From Hypericum androsaemum (Eukaryota > Streptophyta > Magnoliopsida > Malpighiales > Hypericaceae), in NCBI GenBank assembly GCA_963995505.1, contig OZ023185.1, positions 15,077,691 to 15,141,690 of the forward strand: a stretch of 64,000 nucleotides of DNA, given 5' to 3'. This document shows positions 1 to 10,867 of this stretch, one piece after another. Under the pieces are notes generated by a model. The model was not told where the DNA came from. It made no database searches and saw only the letters and a list, made by a program, of their open reading frames with translations. A program made the translations under genes and the position numbers. Numbering within the stretch: position 1 is the first letter of the stretch; each line of letters opens with the position of its first letter.

Positions 1-72
1 CATTTGCCATAACCCAAAATTTGTACAACTATCGAACATCACCAAAGCAAACTTTGCGTCAAGACTCGTCAT
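1..72 (-). CDS. copia gag N-terminus (partial)
   Basis: An ATG at 72-70 on the minus strand opens a frame that runs to the window edge without a stop (24 codons). The residues follow the same pattern as the gag start of the related element at 39341 (M-[2-3 residues]-[D/S]AKF-x-LV-x-F ... NF-x-LWQ). This is the N-terminus of a copia capsid-type protein, which packages element RNA. It is too short to judge whether the rest is intact. Confidence 0.6.
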   Translation of the reverse strand, partial: MTSLDAKFALVMFDSCTNFGLWQM

Positions 73-420
73 CCTCTTCCTTAACTCTCATATCAGTTGT
101 TAGGAAATCCAAGGAAGCAACAATGCGAACAAGAACACATAGATTATGTGGTCCGGCCAATTGCTTACGTCCACAGAGAGAAGGAGATTTTTATTGATGA
201 GTACTCAGTCACAAAGTCATACATAAATTATGGTAACATGCACACCACAGAACATATCTAGATCATCTAGTAGTAAAAAACAAGAGTCCAAATTAAATAA
301 GAAAATATTTGTTGCGCTGCCTGGCAGGCGCCAGGTCCCCATTTCACATTTGACCCTGGCTGGCGCCACACAAGTGGCGACCGCTAGCCAACCTTGGTTT
401 CTTGCTACCGACTCCCAACA
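1..420 (-). mobile_element. 5' end of a Ty1/copia retrotransposon (truncated by window edge)
   Basis: Read on the minus strand this is an LTR (98-420, beginning TGTTGGGAG and ending CCTAACA), a primer-binding-like stretch (TGATATGAGAG) next to it, and the first codons of gag at 72-1. The LTR, leader and gag start are homologous to the complete copia element at 37157-39656, whose LTRs share the same 5' and 3' ends. The element continues off the left edge. The LTR is a little longer than its relatives (about 323 versus 290 bases), with a GC-richer stretch at about 318-400 that the relatives lack. Confidence 0.8.
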
Positions 421-1798
421 AACTTGGTAAAAATACTAAATAATATTGTCTTAAATGTTTACGAACTATGTCATGAAATGTTTCCCGCGCATCAATCAAT
501 TGAGTTTAATATTAACTAGTCGTTATCCCGTGGTAATTATAATACGAATTCATTGCCGTCTAGACAAAATTTATCATACGTAATGGGTTCTTTTATTTAG
601 GAGGATTTAACAGATTCTAACTTGGCGTGAACAGAAATATTAAACTTGGCTGCTCAAAACAAATATGATGACAGACCCAAGTCAAAGTTTGACTCTCTTT
701 TATCTTATGTTAGGAGTTGTCTTCAGTTCCAACCGTGTTATAACTCTACTTTCTATATATTGTATATTACATTGGACTTGGCTCTTGGTAATTGGCATAA
801 TAGTATAGTTACTAAATTTAGTTCGAAAGTATTTACCTATGAACATATTATAATAATAATCGTCTCGGTGTCACAGATATAAATCTTTCTATATTAGGGT
901 GTGTAATATATTTCTCTTTTACTCTTTGATACGAGTGTTAAATATTTATATTTTGTCCATGCCTTAACAAATTGGTATCACAAAGGGACTCATTTGAAGG
1001 GCGGTTTGAATTTGTTGAAAAAAAATTTGTATTTGAGTTGTTCTTTGCACTTTCAAAATTTTTGAAAATTGGGATTAGGATTTTACAGCATTGGATTACC
1101 CTCCCGCCTCCCCCTTATTTCATGGATGTTGTCGCTTTCGCCTACGACGTCTCTCGAGTTTAGAAGGAGAGAAGATGATAGAAGATTTGGATTTAGTTAA
1201 AGAAGTCTTACTTTCTAAAATAAAAATTTGATAATACTTAATTCTATCTAAACTAAAAAGAAAAATAACGCCATGGGAACTTTCACAGTATAGAGAATAT
1301 TAATCTTGTACCATATGGCATATATTCCAAATGGTAGAAGCCAAGAAAATAAACAACACTAGGCTAGTATTACTAGCTAAACCACAACACATTAAGCAAT
1401 ATAGAAACACGTTGATTACCTATTGAATTATTGTGTTTGAATTTTTTCGAATTTGGCTATGTGACCTGGATTATGTTTGAATTAGTATGTTGGAGTTTGT
1501 TTGATAGGAAGGATTGTAATTCATTGCAACATTGTAATTGGAATGTTAACAATGCCAATAAATTGAAATGTACTTTTTTCCTTTGATATATGACCATCTA
1601 ATTATAAGATAACGAACTGCCATGCTTTATTTAGGTAATAATTTTTCAATTGTGTATGATTCGTTAATAAAATTAAAATCTCACTGCAATTCATGTCTAT
1701 CACTATTTGACAATGTATTGTTAATTAAAAAATCTCATTTTATACGCCATTAGAACTTAAAATTTTTAGGCTGCACTCATTTCCATAACATTTTCTCC
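421..1798. other. gene-free stretch upstream of OMT copy A, duplicated elsewhere
   Basis: I see no credible coding region; the short open frames here have no recognisable features. About 985-1560 is clearly homologous to 24985-25520: both hold the same run from an F/K-rich block through a CCTCCCGCCT-type stretch to a tract repeating ATTGTAATTC and CATTGCAACA. It is therefore duplicated flanking DNA of the OMT family, not a gene. Confidence 0.6.
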
Positions 1799-1805
1799 TA
1801 TAAAT
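1799..1805 (+). promoter_or_regulatory. TATA box of OMT pseudogene A
   Basis: TATAAAT lies 70 bases upstream of the ATG at 1869. The intact OMT has TATAAAAGG at the same distance from its ATG (35010 to 35080). The conserved spacing supports both as relics of one ancestral core promoter. Confidence 0.6.
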
Positions 1806-1868
1806 CACACACCTAGGCAAGGCCACCCAGCGTACACTTTAAAGAGTGGCAAAGGAGAAAGGAGAAAA

Positions 1869-2167
1869 ATGGAAGCAAAAGAAGTGAGGGAGCTCCTAGG
1901 CCAAGCTGAAGCATAAGAGCACATGTTAGCCTTCTCACTGTCCATGGCTCTAAAATGTGCAGTGGAACTAGGCGTACCAGACATCATCCACTCGCACAAC
2001 CGACCACTTACCATCACCGAAATAGCCTCCTCCATCGGCTCATCACCTTCCCGCGAAATCTCCTACCTTACTCGAATCATGCGACTGCTTGCCCACAAGA
2101 ACATCTTCACTGTCGATCACCCATCTGACGGCAGAGAGCCCCTCTACGGCCTTACCATTGCATCCAG
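1869..2167 (+). pseudogene. O-methyltransferase pseudogene A, exon 1
   Basis: This is the first of three pieces of a broken COMT-type O-methyltransferase; the others are 3504-3814 and 14826-15119. It encodes the N-terminal dimerisation domain. Residues such as MALKCAVELGVPDIIHS, SYLTRIMRLL and EPLYGLT match the intact paralogue at 35080. The ATG at 1869 is chosen because it aligns with the paralogue start and lies 70 bases after a TATA box. Codon 16 is TAA, an in-frame stop. The exon ends in AG followed by GTCAGT, a usable donor at the same place and phase as in the paralogue. With the exon 2 deletion and exon 3 damage, a functional enzyme is very unlikely. Confidence 0.9.
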
Positions 2168-2226
2168 GTCAGTGCAGGCCGATCACTTTGACATGTGGGT
2201 CAATTGTTCTTGAACCAATTTATAAA

Positions 2227-2807
2227 TGTTCTGGGTAAAATTGTGGCACAACGTCGAAATGAACTTAGGAATGGGTCTGGAGTGGTCGTCCCAAGAGCGA
2301 TAGAACGAATAGGGATAAAAGATGAATATGGGGGAAGCGAGAAGAGAAATAAGAGATTGGAATAGGTAGGAAAGAAAAGAATTGATGGAGGAGTAAGAAC
2401 TTTATTAAAAATATAGGGGAGAGGGGGAAGGAGAAAACATAAAGATAATAGTTATGAAGCTAAGAATTTGATGTGTTGTTTTGTGGATATCCTTCTCCTA
2501 TGCCAAGCTCCCATTATATAGAAAAAATAACCCAACTCCGTACAAGAAAATCCTAGACTGTGTTCAATATAGGATAACCTAACATAACCCCGGTCTAATA
2601 ATGAAAAACCTACTGCCAAAACTTCAAACCCAAATTTGACCCTTTCCTCGTCAAATTTGAAAAATTTATGAACTACAAAGTTGTAAATCTATTTCTTATC
2701 TTTCTGTAACTTTTAGAATCGCATCAATCAGATACTATAGTAAGAAAATATGGCTATTTTACCGAGACACGGTCAGAAAATTTGTGAATTAATTTTTCAC
2801 TCCAACA
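2227..2807 (-). mobile_element. solo LTR (family X) inside OMT-A intron 1
   Basis: The unit begins TGTTCTGGG, ends CTCCAACA and is flanked by the 5-base direct repeat ATAAA (2222-2226 and 2808-2812), the structure left by recombination between two LTRs. A TATA-like site on the minus strand near 2510-2520 suggests minus orientation. Pieces are homologous to 4056-5699 and to about 25991-27470, for example the GGTCTGGAGTG region near the start and the ACTACAAAGTTGTA region further in. No internal coding sequence is present. Confidence 0.75.
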
Positions 2808-3503
2808 ATAAAATAATACATATTTTTTGAACTTTATAAAGTTGTATCATTTTTTTTAATTAGCACATATCTCAGTGGATTATTGTGATAGAGAAGATTG
2901 TTCCGTCTTCTAAGGACAAGTTCAAATGGTAAATTGTAGATGAGAAATTAGACTTGGGAGTTTAAGATTACAATTCAAAACCTGGGATGTAAGTATTCTA
3001 CATATCTTTTTTTTTTCAATTCTCTCATATATTCTACAAAATCAAATTTTATTATTTTGGACAATCTCAAAAACTTCATAAACAAAATGGGACATATACC
3101 AACTATCACCCCACAAGAAACCATTGTTTTAGAAATGGACCGAGAACTAGAAGCGACCCAAATTTTTCTTCGTCTACCGATCAGTTTAGTCTTACCAATT
3201 GGACTGCTGGTCAAACAGGATGAATAGGGCAGACCAACCTCCGTTCAAATTTAATATAAGACGAGCGTCTAAAACAAATCGTGGTACACATAATTGGACA
3301 ATTTGTCGAGCTGTATTTTTTTAAAACAATATAATAAACATATCAATCAAAAATAAAATATTATTACCTATCAAATATTAGCCAGTATAATAGATTAGTC
3401 GGTACTATGGACTCGATACCATCGGTTATAACAAAAAAGTATAGATTTTAATATCATTGACCAACTAAGAATTTTGAGGTTGCGGGTACCGATGAGTGAC
3501 CAG
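2808..3503. other. rest of OMT-A intron 1, no gene
   Basis: AT-rich sequence between the solo LTR and OMT-A exon 2. The only open frames are short and featureless. The acceptor CAG at 3501-3503 precedes exon 2. Compared with the 148-base first intron of the intact OMT this one is about 1.3 kb, of which the solo LTR explains less than half. Confidence 0.5.
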
Positions 3504-3814
3504 GTGGCTCATGCGTGATTCCCCTTGGAGCCTGGCCCCCATGCTACTATTCCAAACCAACCCGCTGGCATTGTCCCCCTGGCTATTGCTCGGCCAGGGC
3601 GTCAAAGAAGGCGGTGGCTCCGCGTTCGAGAAGGCCAACGTCGTTCGCGATCGGAGCCTTCATGTCGGAGATCGTAAAGTACTATCCTCACATTAAGGGT
3701 GTCAACTTTGACTTGCCTCACGTCGTTGCCACGGCGCCCGAGTACAAGGGCGTCACCCACATTGGAGGTAACATGTTCGAGGCCATCCCCAAAGCTGATG
3801 CAATCGTCCTAAAG
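3504..3814 (+). pseudogene. O-methyltransferase pseudogene A, exon 2 (deleted and frameshifted)
   Basis: The exon starts one base before TGG, completing an AGG codon across the intron exactly as in the intact paralogue. The first part reads W-L-M-R ... SPWLLLGQGVKEGG ... AFEKAN; the frame is then lost. The second part, in another frame, reads SEIVKYYPHIKGVNFDLPHV ... GNMFEAIPKADAIVLK. Comparison with 35533-35989 shows that about 150 bases between these parts are missing, including the whole SAM-binding motif I (LVDVGGGTG in the paralogue). The donor after the final AAG is ATACGT instead of GTAATT, so splicing is also damaged. It belongs with 1869-2167 and 14826-15119. Confidence 0.9.
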
Positions 3815-4055
3815 ATACGTAGATATAAATACTACCCGTATTTCAATTTTTGGATTCGGATCGCTAAGATTTTAAAAAATTATCAAATTTTAGCAGAATT
3901 ACATTTTCGGATTCCGAACAAAAACAAAAGTCTTAATATTTGCAAGTTATGCGTATAGCAAAAAAAAAATAACGTCAAAGAATACATACACTTTAACAAT
4001 GTTGGACTAGACTAAAAGGAAAAGAACAAAGCATATATTCAATAGGTAAAGTGAG

Positions 4056-5699
4056 TGTTGCGGAAAAAAGGGTACAAGAACGTCAAGTAACTCGAGACGG
4101 TCTGGAGTGATCGTCTCAAGGTCGATCTAACTGAGAGGGAGAAAAAAGTACTAGAGCTATGCTACGCTAGGCTAGGCTATGGAAAAGAAAAACGATACAA
4201 GAAAGTAAATTAGGGTTGGTTGTGTTGTGTATTGGATGCTCCTTCTCCTTTATCAAGCCCTCTTTATATAGAGCCTTCCGACCTAGCTCCTGGCCATTGT
4301 ATAAGAAACTTCCAAATCAGGCCGTGCACCGCGTAGAAAAATTAGTCCCGACTACTTCCAATATAGCGAGATTCACCTGGCTTGGTATAGGAAAGTCCTA
4401 GACCGACGTCCTAAAATAAGGCAACCTGGTCCTAAATAAAATAACCAAGTCGTGTCACCCAAGTAACCCGACATTGAATAGGAAAAGTGAAACCGCCACC
4501 CATATAGGAACCCGGCTCAAATTAGAAAAATGCAAACCGACTTGCCCAAAATAAAGGGATTTGGCCTCCAATAGGAATATTGAAGCCGTACAAAGTAAGT
4601 AAGCCCGACACAAGAATAGGAACGAACCCGATCTCGAACCCAATATCGTAGGATCCTGCTTGATATAGGAAATCTTGTCCTAGCCTTATTTAGGAAAACC
4701 TAAGGCGCGTAGCCGAACAAAGAATATCGCCTATACAGTTCTGCACGCGCTTAACCCGACATCATCGACGTCCACTTTCCTTTAACGTGAACCAGCCCAA
4801 CTCATACGTGAGACCAGACCGTATCCGGCCAAACACACTCAATCGGCCTACTTGCAATAATAATAAACCAACCCAATGCGAAGATGAAGACCAATCTATG
4901 AAGGGAGTAAACAGACCGACGCACAAAGAAAGAAACAAACGAACCAACCCAAGGAGAAAATTGAGGGACGTTGGTCCGGTTCTTTGAAGATACCATCAGT
5001 CTGACTCTAAATGGAAGGACCGGTCCAATCCTAAGAAGAAAAGAAGAGAAGTAGGTAGACCAACCCTATGAGGAAGGGAGTCATTGGTCTAATCCAAGGG
5101 AGGCATTGTCGGTCTAGCCGATTGGAGGTCGTCTATCCAGCTTGTCCCAATGGAGGTCATCGATCCAGCTTATCCCAATGGAGTTCGTCGGTCTGGCTTA
5201 TCTCAATGGAGGTGGTCGGTCCAGCTTTGGTCCAGAGGAGGTCGTCAGTCCGGCTTGTCCCAATGGAGGTCATCGTTCTGGCTTATCCCAACGGAGGTGG
5301 TCGGTCAGGCTTTGGCGCAATGGAGGTCATTGGTCTGACTTGTCCCAATAGAGGTAGTCAGTCTGGTCTCCTGAAGGAAGCCCAGATCCCGAGGTGATCT
5401 CGCTTACAATAGATTTTTCACCCTCTTTTGCTCCAAATTAGTAGAAATCATTAACTACAAAGTTGTAGATCTTCGTCTTGGATTAGCAGAGCAACTTGAA
5501 TAATCTTAATATTATATCTGGATAAAAAGTTATTAGCATTCTAATGAAGTGCATCACCCATGCCTTGCTACGCCTCAAAAATGAAAAAGTTGTAAACTAT
5601 AAAGTTGAAGGTCTTTATCTTACCTTTCCATAACTAAAGGAATAAGCTCAATCTGATGCCCGAGTCAAAAATTAATGACTGATCTACCAAAGACCAACA
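4056..5699 (-). mobile_element. long solo LTR (family X) in OMT-A intron 2
   Basis: The unit starts TGTTGCGG, ends GACCAACA and is flanked by GTGAG direct repeats (4051-4055 and 5700-5704). A TATATA sequence at about 4264-4270 sits in a context that reads as a minus-strand promoter (GGCTCTATATAAAGAGGGC). The first kilobase is homologous to 25991-27470, and the far end to 2640-2807. It contains the minisatellite at 5121-5372. It has no coding capacity; the 100-residue frame over the minisatellite is an effect of the repeat. Confidence 0.7.
5121..5372. repeat. minisatellite of about 30-base units
   Basis: About eight imperfect copies of a unit containing CCCAATGGAGGTCATCGGTC follow each other with a period near 30 bases; a longer order is visible because every few units carry a GCTTTGG variant. 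It lies inside the solo LTR 4056-5699 and explains the overlapping open frames in several phases here. Confidence 0.8.
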
Positions 5700-5704
5700 G
5701 TGAG

Positions 5705-5840
5705 GGGCCAGCGAGTGTTGGCTTACCAAAGGGCGAGTGAGGGCCAGCCTAAGTGGGGCACTGGCCTATTCAAATAGTAAGCGAGTGTTGACCCACTCCA
5801 GGAGGTGTGCAAAATTCAACAAATACTTGAGACCGGTTAT
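5705..5840. other. short repeat-like stretch split by the gypsy insertion
   Basis: This stretch and 14353-14510 were contiguous before the gypsy element landed. Both contain the motif CTTGAGACCGGT or GAGACCAGTCAC in several imperfect copies (GAGACCGGTT, GAGACCAGTC, AAGACCGGTC). No coding sequence is seen. Confidence 0.45.
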
Positions 5841-7112
5841 TGATGAGTGTAAGAAATGCTAACTTTATCCTCTTATTTGAGGGTGATTTAGACCCGATTT
5901 TGAGTCTGTTCGAGTTATTTTATGCCATTCTTACGTCCCTTATCGAGAATAGTTTCACATTTATATTTTTGTGCCATTTGGAGGAGGGTTTTACAGGGAT
6001 GCGATGATCAAGTGTGAGGAGGCGAGCTGTGGTAGAATCGGGCTGAACGATGGCATTTTTGCCAAATTTTACCAGGGAGAATTAGATATTTTGAGGGCAT
6101 TTCAGACTTTTAAACTCATTTTAGGGTTGAAGGGGAGACTTCTCTATAAAAAACCCCCTCAACCCATCAAGTTATAGGTTTTGGACACCAAAGATTTAAA
6201 ATTAGGGTTTAATTGTTCAAGAAGGAGCTAAAGGAGCAAGAAGTGGATGACGGGTTTGGATCGAGAGGCTCTTCAACACGATTGAGCACTCTCTTTCCCT
6301 TCTCTTTATCACTTTTGTGACATTGTTCCTTTGAATGCATAGTTGTTTTGCTTAAATGACTATGTGTGAATAGTTCCCTTTTGGGTCGGGTGCCTTAGCA
6401 CCCCCAAAATGCTTGGTTTTGAATGGGCTTAATCTTTAGAGCGTGTAGCGATTAGTGGGTATAATGCATTGGGTAATAGACCTCCATTGGAACCTAATGG
6501 CGAGAGCATTAGTAATGACCTAGAGTCCTTCCCAATCAATTGTAGCGTGACCCGAAGTACTTATCCATGAAGGAAAGCGTGAAAAATCCTAACTGTTAGA
6601 CTACACATTTACCCGATAGACATAGCTATGAAAAAGAACTTTGCCAAGGATGGTGGTGTGTAGTTAGCCATATGGTGGTACTTTAATGAGTGAGGTCTAG
6701 GAGGGGCAAGTTGTGGTAGTCTCGATACCTAGGTGAGGTTGACAACTTACCAATATTAGGTATGACTGACGGTCTCACAGGGAACCCCTAGTACCTTCTT
6801 TATGGCGTGAAGTACTTAGCCATGAAGCGTCATCCCATAGTTCACCTAGGCCCACCACGGACACAAAAGCCCAAGAGAGACCTAGCACATAGGGAAATGT
6901 GAAGGGCACCTCGCCCAATTTCCTTTAAATTGATTTTACGACCTTTTTACTTTGTCTTGTCTTTGCTTGCTTCACCCAACTTAATTCATAAAATACTTTC
7001 CAACCTAATCTTAATTGTAATTCGCATGGGATATTTTGAAACCACTCCTTGTGGTTCGATATTTCACCCGTACTTCCTTAATTGTAAGGTAGACCCAAAA
7101 ATCTACTATTTA
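5841..7112 (+). repeat. 5' LTR of the gypsy element
   Basis: Begins TGATGAGTGTAAG and ends CTACTATTTA, matching GGATGCGCGCAAG and CTACTTTTCA at the ends of the 3' copy. A TATA-like CTCTATAAAAAACC near 6142 is matched by CTCTATAAATACC near 13443 in the 3' LTR and is the likely promoter. Relative to the 3' LTR it lacks about 340 bases at about 6045 but has extra sequence near 6470-6530. Confidence 0.8.
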
Positions 7113-7114
7113 AT

Positions 7115-7132
7115 TGGCGCTATTGCTGGGGA
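7115..7132 (+). other. primer-binding site
   Basis: TGGCGCTATTGCTGGGGA lies two bases after the 5' LTR. The usual plant Athila/Tat site is TGGCGCCGTTGCCGGGGA, so this copy carries three changes. It would prime minus-strand synthesis from a tRNA 3' end. Confidence 0.75.
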
Positions 7133-7402
7133 GCGACACCTTCCAAGGCATCTTTGTGATTTGTGAGATTGTTAGGTTGATTTTACTTGTCTTATTTAAG
7201 TGGTACTTTTGCTTCTTCCGTGGTCTTTTGTCGTTGTATGCCACAGACTCGCTCGTCGGGGTCACATGTAGATCTTGAAGAGCTTAATCAAGACAATGAA
7301 AAAATTGAGAGAACTTTTAGGAAAGAACAAAGAAGGAGAAGATAGATAAATTTTGAAGCTAACCAAGAAGGAGCCTAGGCTAGGGGCGGACCGAGAGTCA
7401 TA

Positions 7403-9947
7403 ATGGAGGATGAAGACGTCCCTTTTATAAATTTTGCTCGATTGACACTTGATGGAATGACGTCTGGAGTGCCGTGCCTGGATGTAGACTCCATCAATTA
7501 TACTATTCTATCTGAAGTTTTTAACACTCTCATCAACTCTTTACAATTTGGCGGATACGCTAAGGAAGACCCAAGAGACCATCTTTCTAGGTTCTTGGCA
7601 ATCTGCAACACCTTCAAGATTCAAGGAGTGTCGGACGACGCAATCAATCTCTGCCTCTTCCCTTTCACTTTGCATAGTGGAGAAAGGTTATAGTACACAA
7701 GCTTGAGTGACTCGGGAATCACTACTCGGAGGGAAGTAGTAAACGCGTTCTTAGGAAAGTACTTCTCATCTGCAAAGACCAATCAAATTATGCACGAGAT
7801 TAACATATTCAAGTAGTACCAAGATGAGACTCTAGGAGAAGCCTGGGAGGAATTTAAGGACCTCAAGAGATCATGCCCAATTAAGAATATGATGGAGGAT
7901 CATTTACTACAAGCCTTTTTCTTTAGGCTCACTGCTATCGCAAAAGAAATTCTCGATCCAGCAACAGGAGGTTCATTCTCCAGGAAATCACAACGAGAGG
8001 CCATTCGCATACTGGAAGAAATTGCTTCCTCTACATCCTCCTACTCGAGCGAGCGCAACCTCCATCCCTCTATGCCCCAAGGAGGGGCATAAGGGTCAGA
8101 CTTGATAATTCAACTATAAGCACAAGTGGCAACTTTGGAAAGGCATTGGGACGAGGATAAGCACAGTTCAAGGAAAGTTGCACTTGTTCAAGTACTATGC
8201 AAAGATTGTGGTAAAGAAGAGCACGATGCTAAGGAATGCCATGAGAATGAGAACCTAGTTGAGCAAGTACACTTTTTTGGGCGAGAACAGAATCATTCAA
8301 ATGCCAGAGGATTCAATTCTTACAAGATGGGATTGCACAACCACCCGAACTCCTCTTACTCAAGAGACCCCAATCACTTGGTGATAGTACCAGATCAAGG
8401 GCCACCGCTCCAATATTACTCACAGGATCATCAAGCGTTAGCACCCAGAGGGTGCCTCTATGATCGAGTAGAGCATATGGAAGGTAGGGCTCAATGGTGG
8501 GATTCAATGCTCGACAAAATGGAGGAGATGATTAAAAGCCAAAAGAAGATGATGGTGAGCCAGGGTCAACAAGGATCTCGAATGGGGAACCTGGAAAGAA
8601 TAGTTCAAGGACAAGCTCAAGCATATCCGGGGACAGAGAAAAGAAATGAAATGGGACAGCAAAGACTTCTACCAAGACCCACAAGCACTTCAGTATATGC
8701 CATTGAGGACATACTATGACAAGAATGCTCAATGATTATTAGTGAAGAACAAGATCTACATGAAGATAGTCAAGAAATAAATCACTCACATGGAGACCCT
8801 GGAGGAATCCCAATTTTTTTGGAAGTAAAAAAAGAGTTGGCACAAGGCCATCATAGACGTAGGGTCTTCAGTGAATGTTATGTCACTATCCCTGTGGAAG
8901 GAATTAGGGTCACACCATTGACCCCTTCTCAAATCTAGTTACGTATGCCACATGGGTCGATATTGATCCCAGAAAGAAAGTTGACGGAGTGGACAATTTT
9001 GGTCAAGGGAGCCAAAGTACAAGCTGACTTTAAAATTATACAAGATCTTGAGGGGATGGAAAGGGTTATAATATTGGGACAACCATTATTGCTGACAACC
9101 CAATCTTCAATAGACGTAAGGAATCGCGAAGTGGACCTTAAGCTCAGAAACCATTGGATGCGCATAACTGCAGAAAAAGATGGGAATATAATAGAGACAG
9201 AGCCAGAGGGAGATAACCGACTCAAAAACCCAGACTGCAATAGCATCAAGTCCAACTCTAAACTAGGCTTCCCAATGGGGATGGAAGAATGTTTTACCAT
9301 CAACACGGAATAGGTTCATCTACCTAAGAGCAAAAGGCCTAGGGGCATGAAGGATGATGATAATGCAAATTTCGAGGAAGAGGTCGGTGGACGAAGCAAT
9401 CTCAGAAGGAAGAACCCAAGCCTCGAAATTCCAGTGGTGATTGGAGGAATAGATGTTCCCTTTGCTAGGTGTGAAGGAAGAGCTCCAGTCAATGTTATGC
9501 CAACCCAACTTTGGAAGGAGATGAATTTCATTAGACTATACCCATGCCACACAAGCATTCAACCGGCTAACTAGAGGACAATCACCCCAGTGGGTTATGC
9601 AAAGGAAGTTTCAATCATGCTTTAAGGGTTTGAGGTCAAGGAAGATTTCATAGTGGTTGAGCCCCTAACCACAAATGAACTCCTCTCAGTATTAGGAAGT
9701 TCATTCTAGGAAAGAAGGCATGCTACAATTGATGGTCGCGACAGGTCAATTTCACTCTCAGTCAGTGAAAATAGAGTAGTATTTCTAATTGATGCCGGAT
9801 CCGAAGTGCTAAAAGAAAGTAGTATGCCACTCAAGCTCTTCGGATCATACGCTCACAACCCCTTTGATAGAGTATGTATCTTATCCCTGACGGCGATATG
9901 GAAGCATTTGATCCAGATATAACTCAACTCTGTATCGCACTCATCCA
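7403..9947 (+). pseudogene. gypsy gag-protease polyprotein, many stops
   Basis: One reading frame (ATG at 7403) carries recognisable Athila/Tat gag sequence, for example SLQFGGYAKEDPRDHLSRFL and GVSDDAINLCLFPFTL. A CCHC-like knuckle (CKDCGKEEHDAKEC, about 8197-8240) has its histidine in a shifted place. Stops interrupt it near 7691, 7814, 8090, 8117, 8717, 8936 and 9311. The aspartic-protease core DVGSSVNVM is readable at about 8860 only in a different frame, so two small indels flank it. A second protease-like block at 9423-9560 (IPVVIGGIDVPFARCEGRAP) follows. The product would have built the capsid and cut it. The frame is interrupted after 9947 by the foldback element and resumes briefly at 10868. 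Confidence 0.85.
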
Positions 9948-9956
9948 AAGAAAATT

Positions 9957-10858
9957 GGGAAAAGTCCACTTTCGTACCCTGTGGTATCGACCAAAATCAC
10001 TTTAGTACCCTGTGGTAAAAAACCGATCAATCGAGTCATAGTTATTCCAATTAACATCAAAAAGGGCCTCGGGCAGCTGCCCGGAGCTGCCCGAACCTAC
10101 CCGCCCGCTGCCCGGGCCACGTGGTCAGCCACGTCACCAATTTTGGTGACGTGGCGCCACGTCACCAATTCCTCCTCCTCCTCCTCCTCCTCCTCCTCCG
10201 CCTCTGCGTTCCTCCTCCTCCTCCGCGTTCCTCCTCCTCCTCCGCGTTCCTCCTCCTCCTCTCCTCCTCCTCCCCGCATCCCCCTCCTCCTCCTCCTCCT
10301 CCTCCTCCGCCTCCTCCTCCTCCGCGTTCCTCCTCCGCGTTCCTCCTCCTCCTTCTCCTCCCCTCCTCCTCCTCCTCTCCTCCTCCTCCCCGCATCCCCC
10401 TCCTCCTCCGCGTCCTCCTCCTCCCCGCGTCCTCCTCCTCCCCGCGTCCCCCTCCTCCTCCGCGTCCTCCTCCTCCTCCTCCTCCTCCGCGTCCCCCTCC
10501 TCCTCCTCTCCTCCTCCTCCCCACGTTGCCCTCCTCCTCCGCGTCCTCCTCCTCCCCGCTTCCCCCTCCTCCCCCGCGCCCCCCTCCTCCTCTCCTCCTC
10601 CTCCCCGCGTCCCCCTCCTCCTCCTCCCCGCCTCCTCCTCCTCCTCTTGGTGACGTGGTGCCACGTCACCAAAATTGGTGACGTGGCTGACCACGTGGCC
10701 CAGGCAGCGGGCGGGTAGGTTCGGGCAGCTCCGGGCAGCTGCCCGAGGCCCTTTTTGATGTTAATTGGAATAAGTATGACTCGATTGATCGGTTTTTTAC
10801 CACAGGGTACTAAAGTGATTTTGGTCGATACCACAGGGTACGAAAGTGGACTTTTCCC
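9957..10858. mobile_element. Mutator-like foldback element filled with CTC triplets
   Basis: Two inverted arms of 212 bases (9957-10168 and 10647-10858) match with only three mismatches by eye and end GGGAAAAGTCC...GGACTTTTCCC. They are flanked by the identical 9-base repeat AAGAAAATT (9948-9956 and 10859-10867), the target-site length of Mutator-like elements. The loop (10169-10646) is almost wholly CTC/CTT/CGC triplets. There is no transposase, so it depends on an element elsewhere. It sits within the gypsy gag-pro pseudogene. The inner arms contain the palindromes CCACGTCACCAATTTTGGTG and GGTGACGTGGCGCCACGTCA, with repeated TGACGTGG and CACGTG sites of the kind plant bZIP factors bind. Confidence 0.9.
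10169..10646. repeat. CTC-rich triplet repeat in the foldback loop
   Basis: About 480 bases made of CTC/CTT triplets broken by CGCGTTC, CCGCGTCC and CCGCATCC variants. Because the period is three, every frame on both strands is open and yields low-complexity S/L/P-rich or E/R/G-rich strings. These are not genes. Confidence 0.9.
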
Positions 10859-10867
10859 AAGAAAATT

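Noticed and set aside
5121..5372. CRISPR-like array of 30-base units
   Set aside because: Units are contiguous and imperfect without unique spacers, in a plant LTR; it is a minisatellite.
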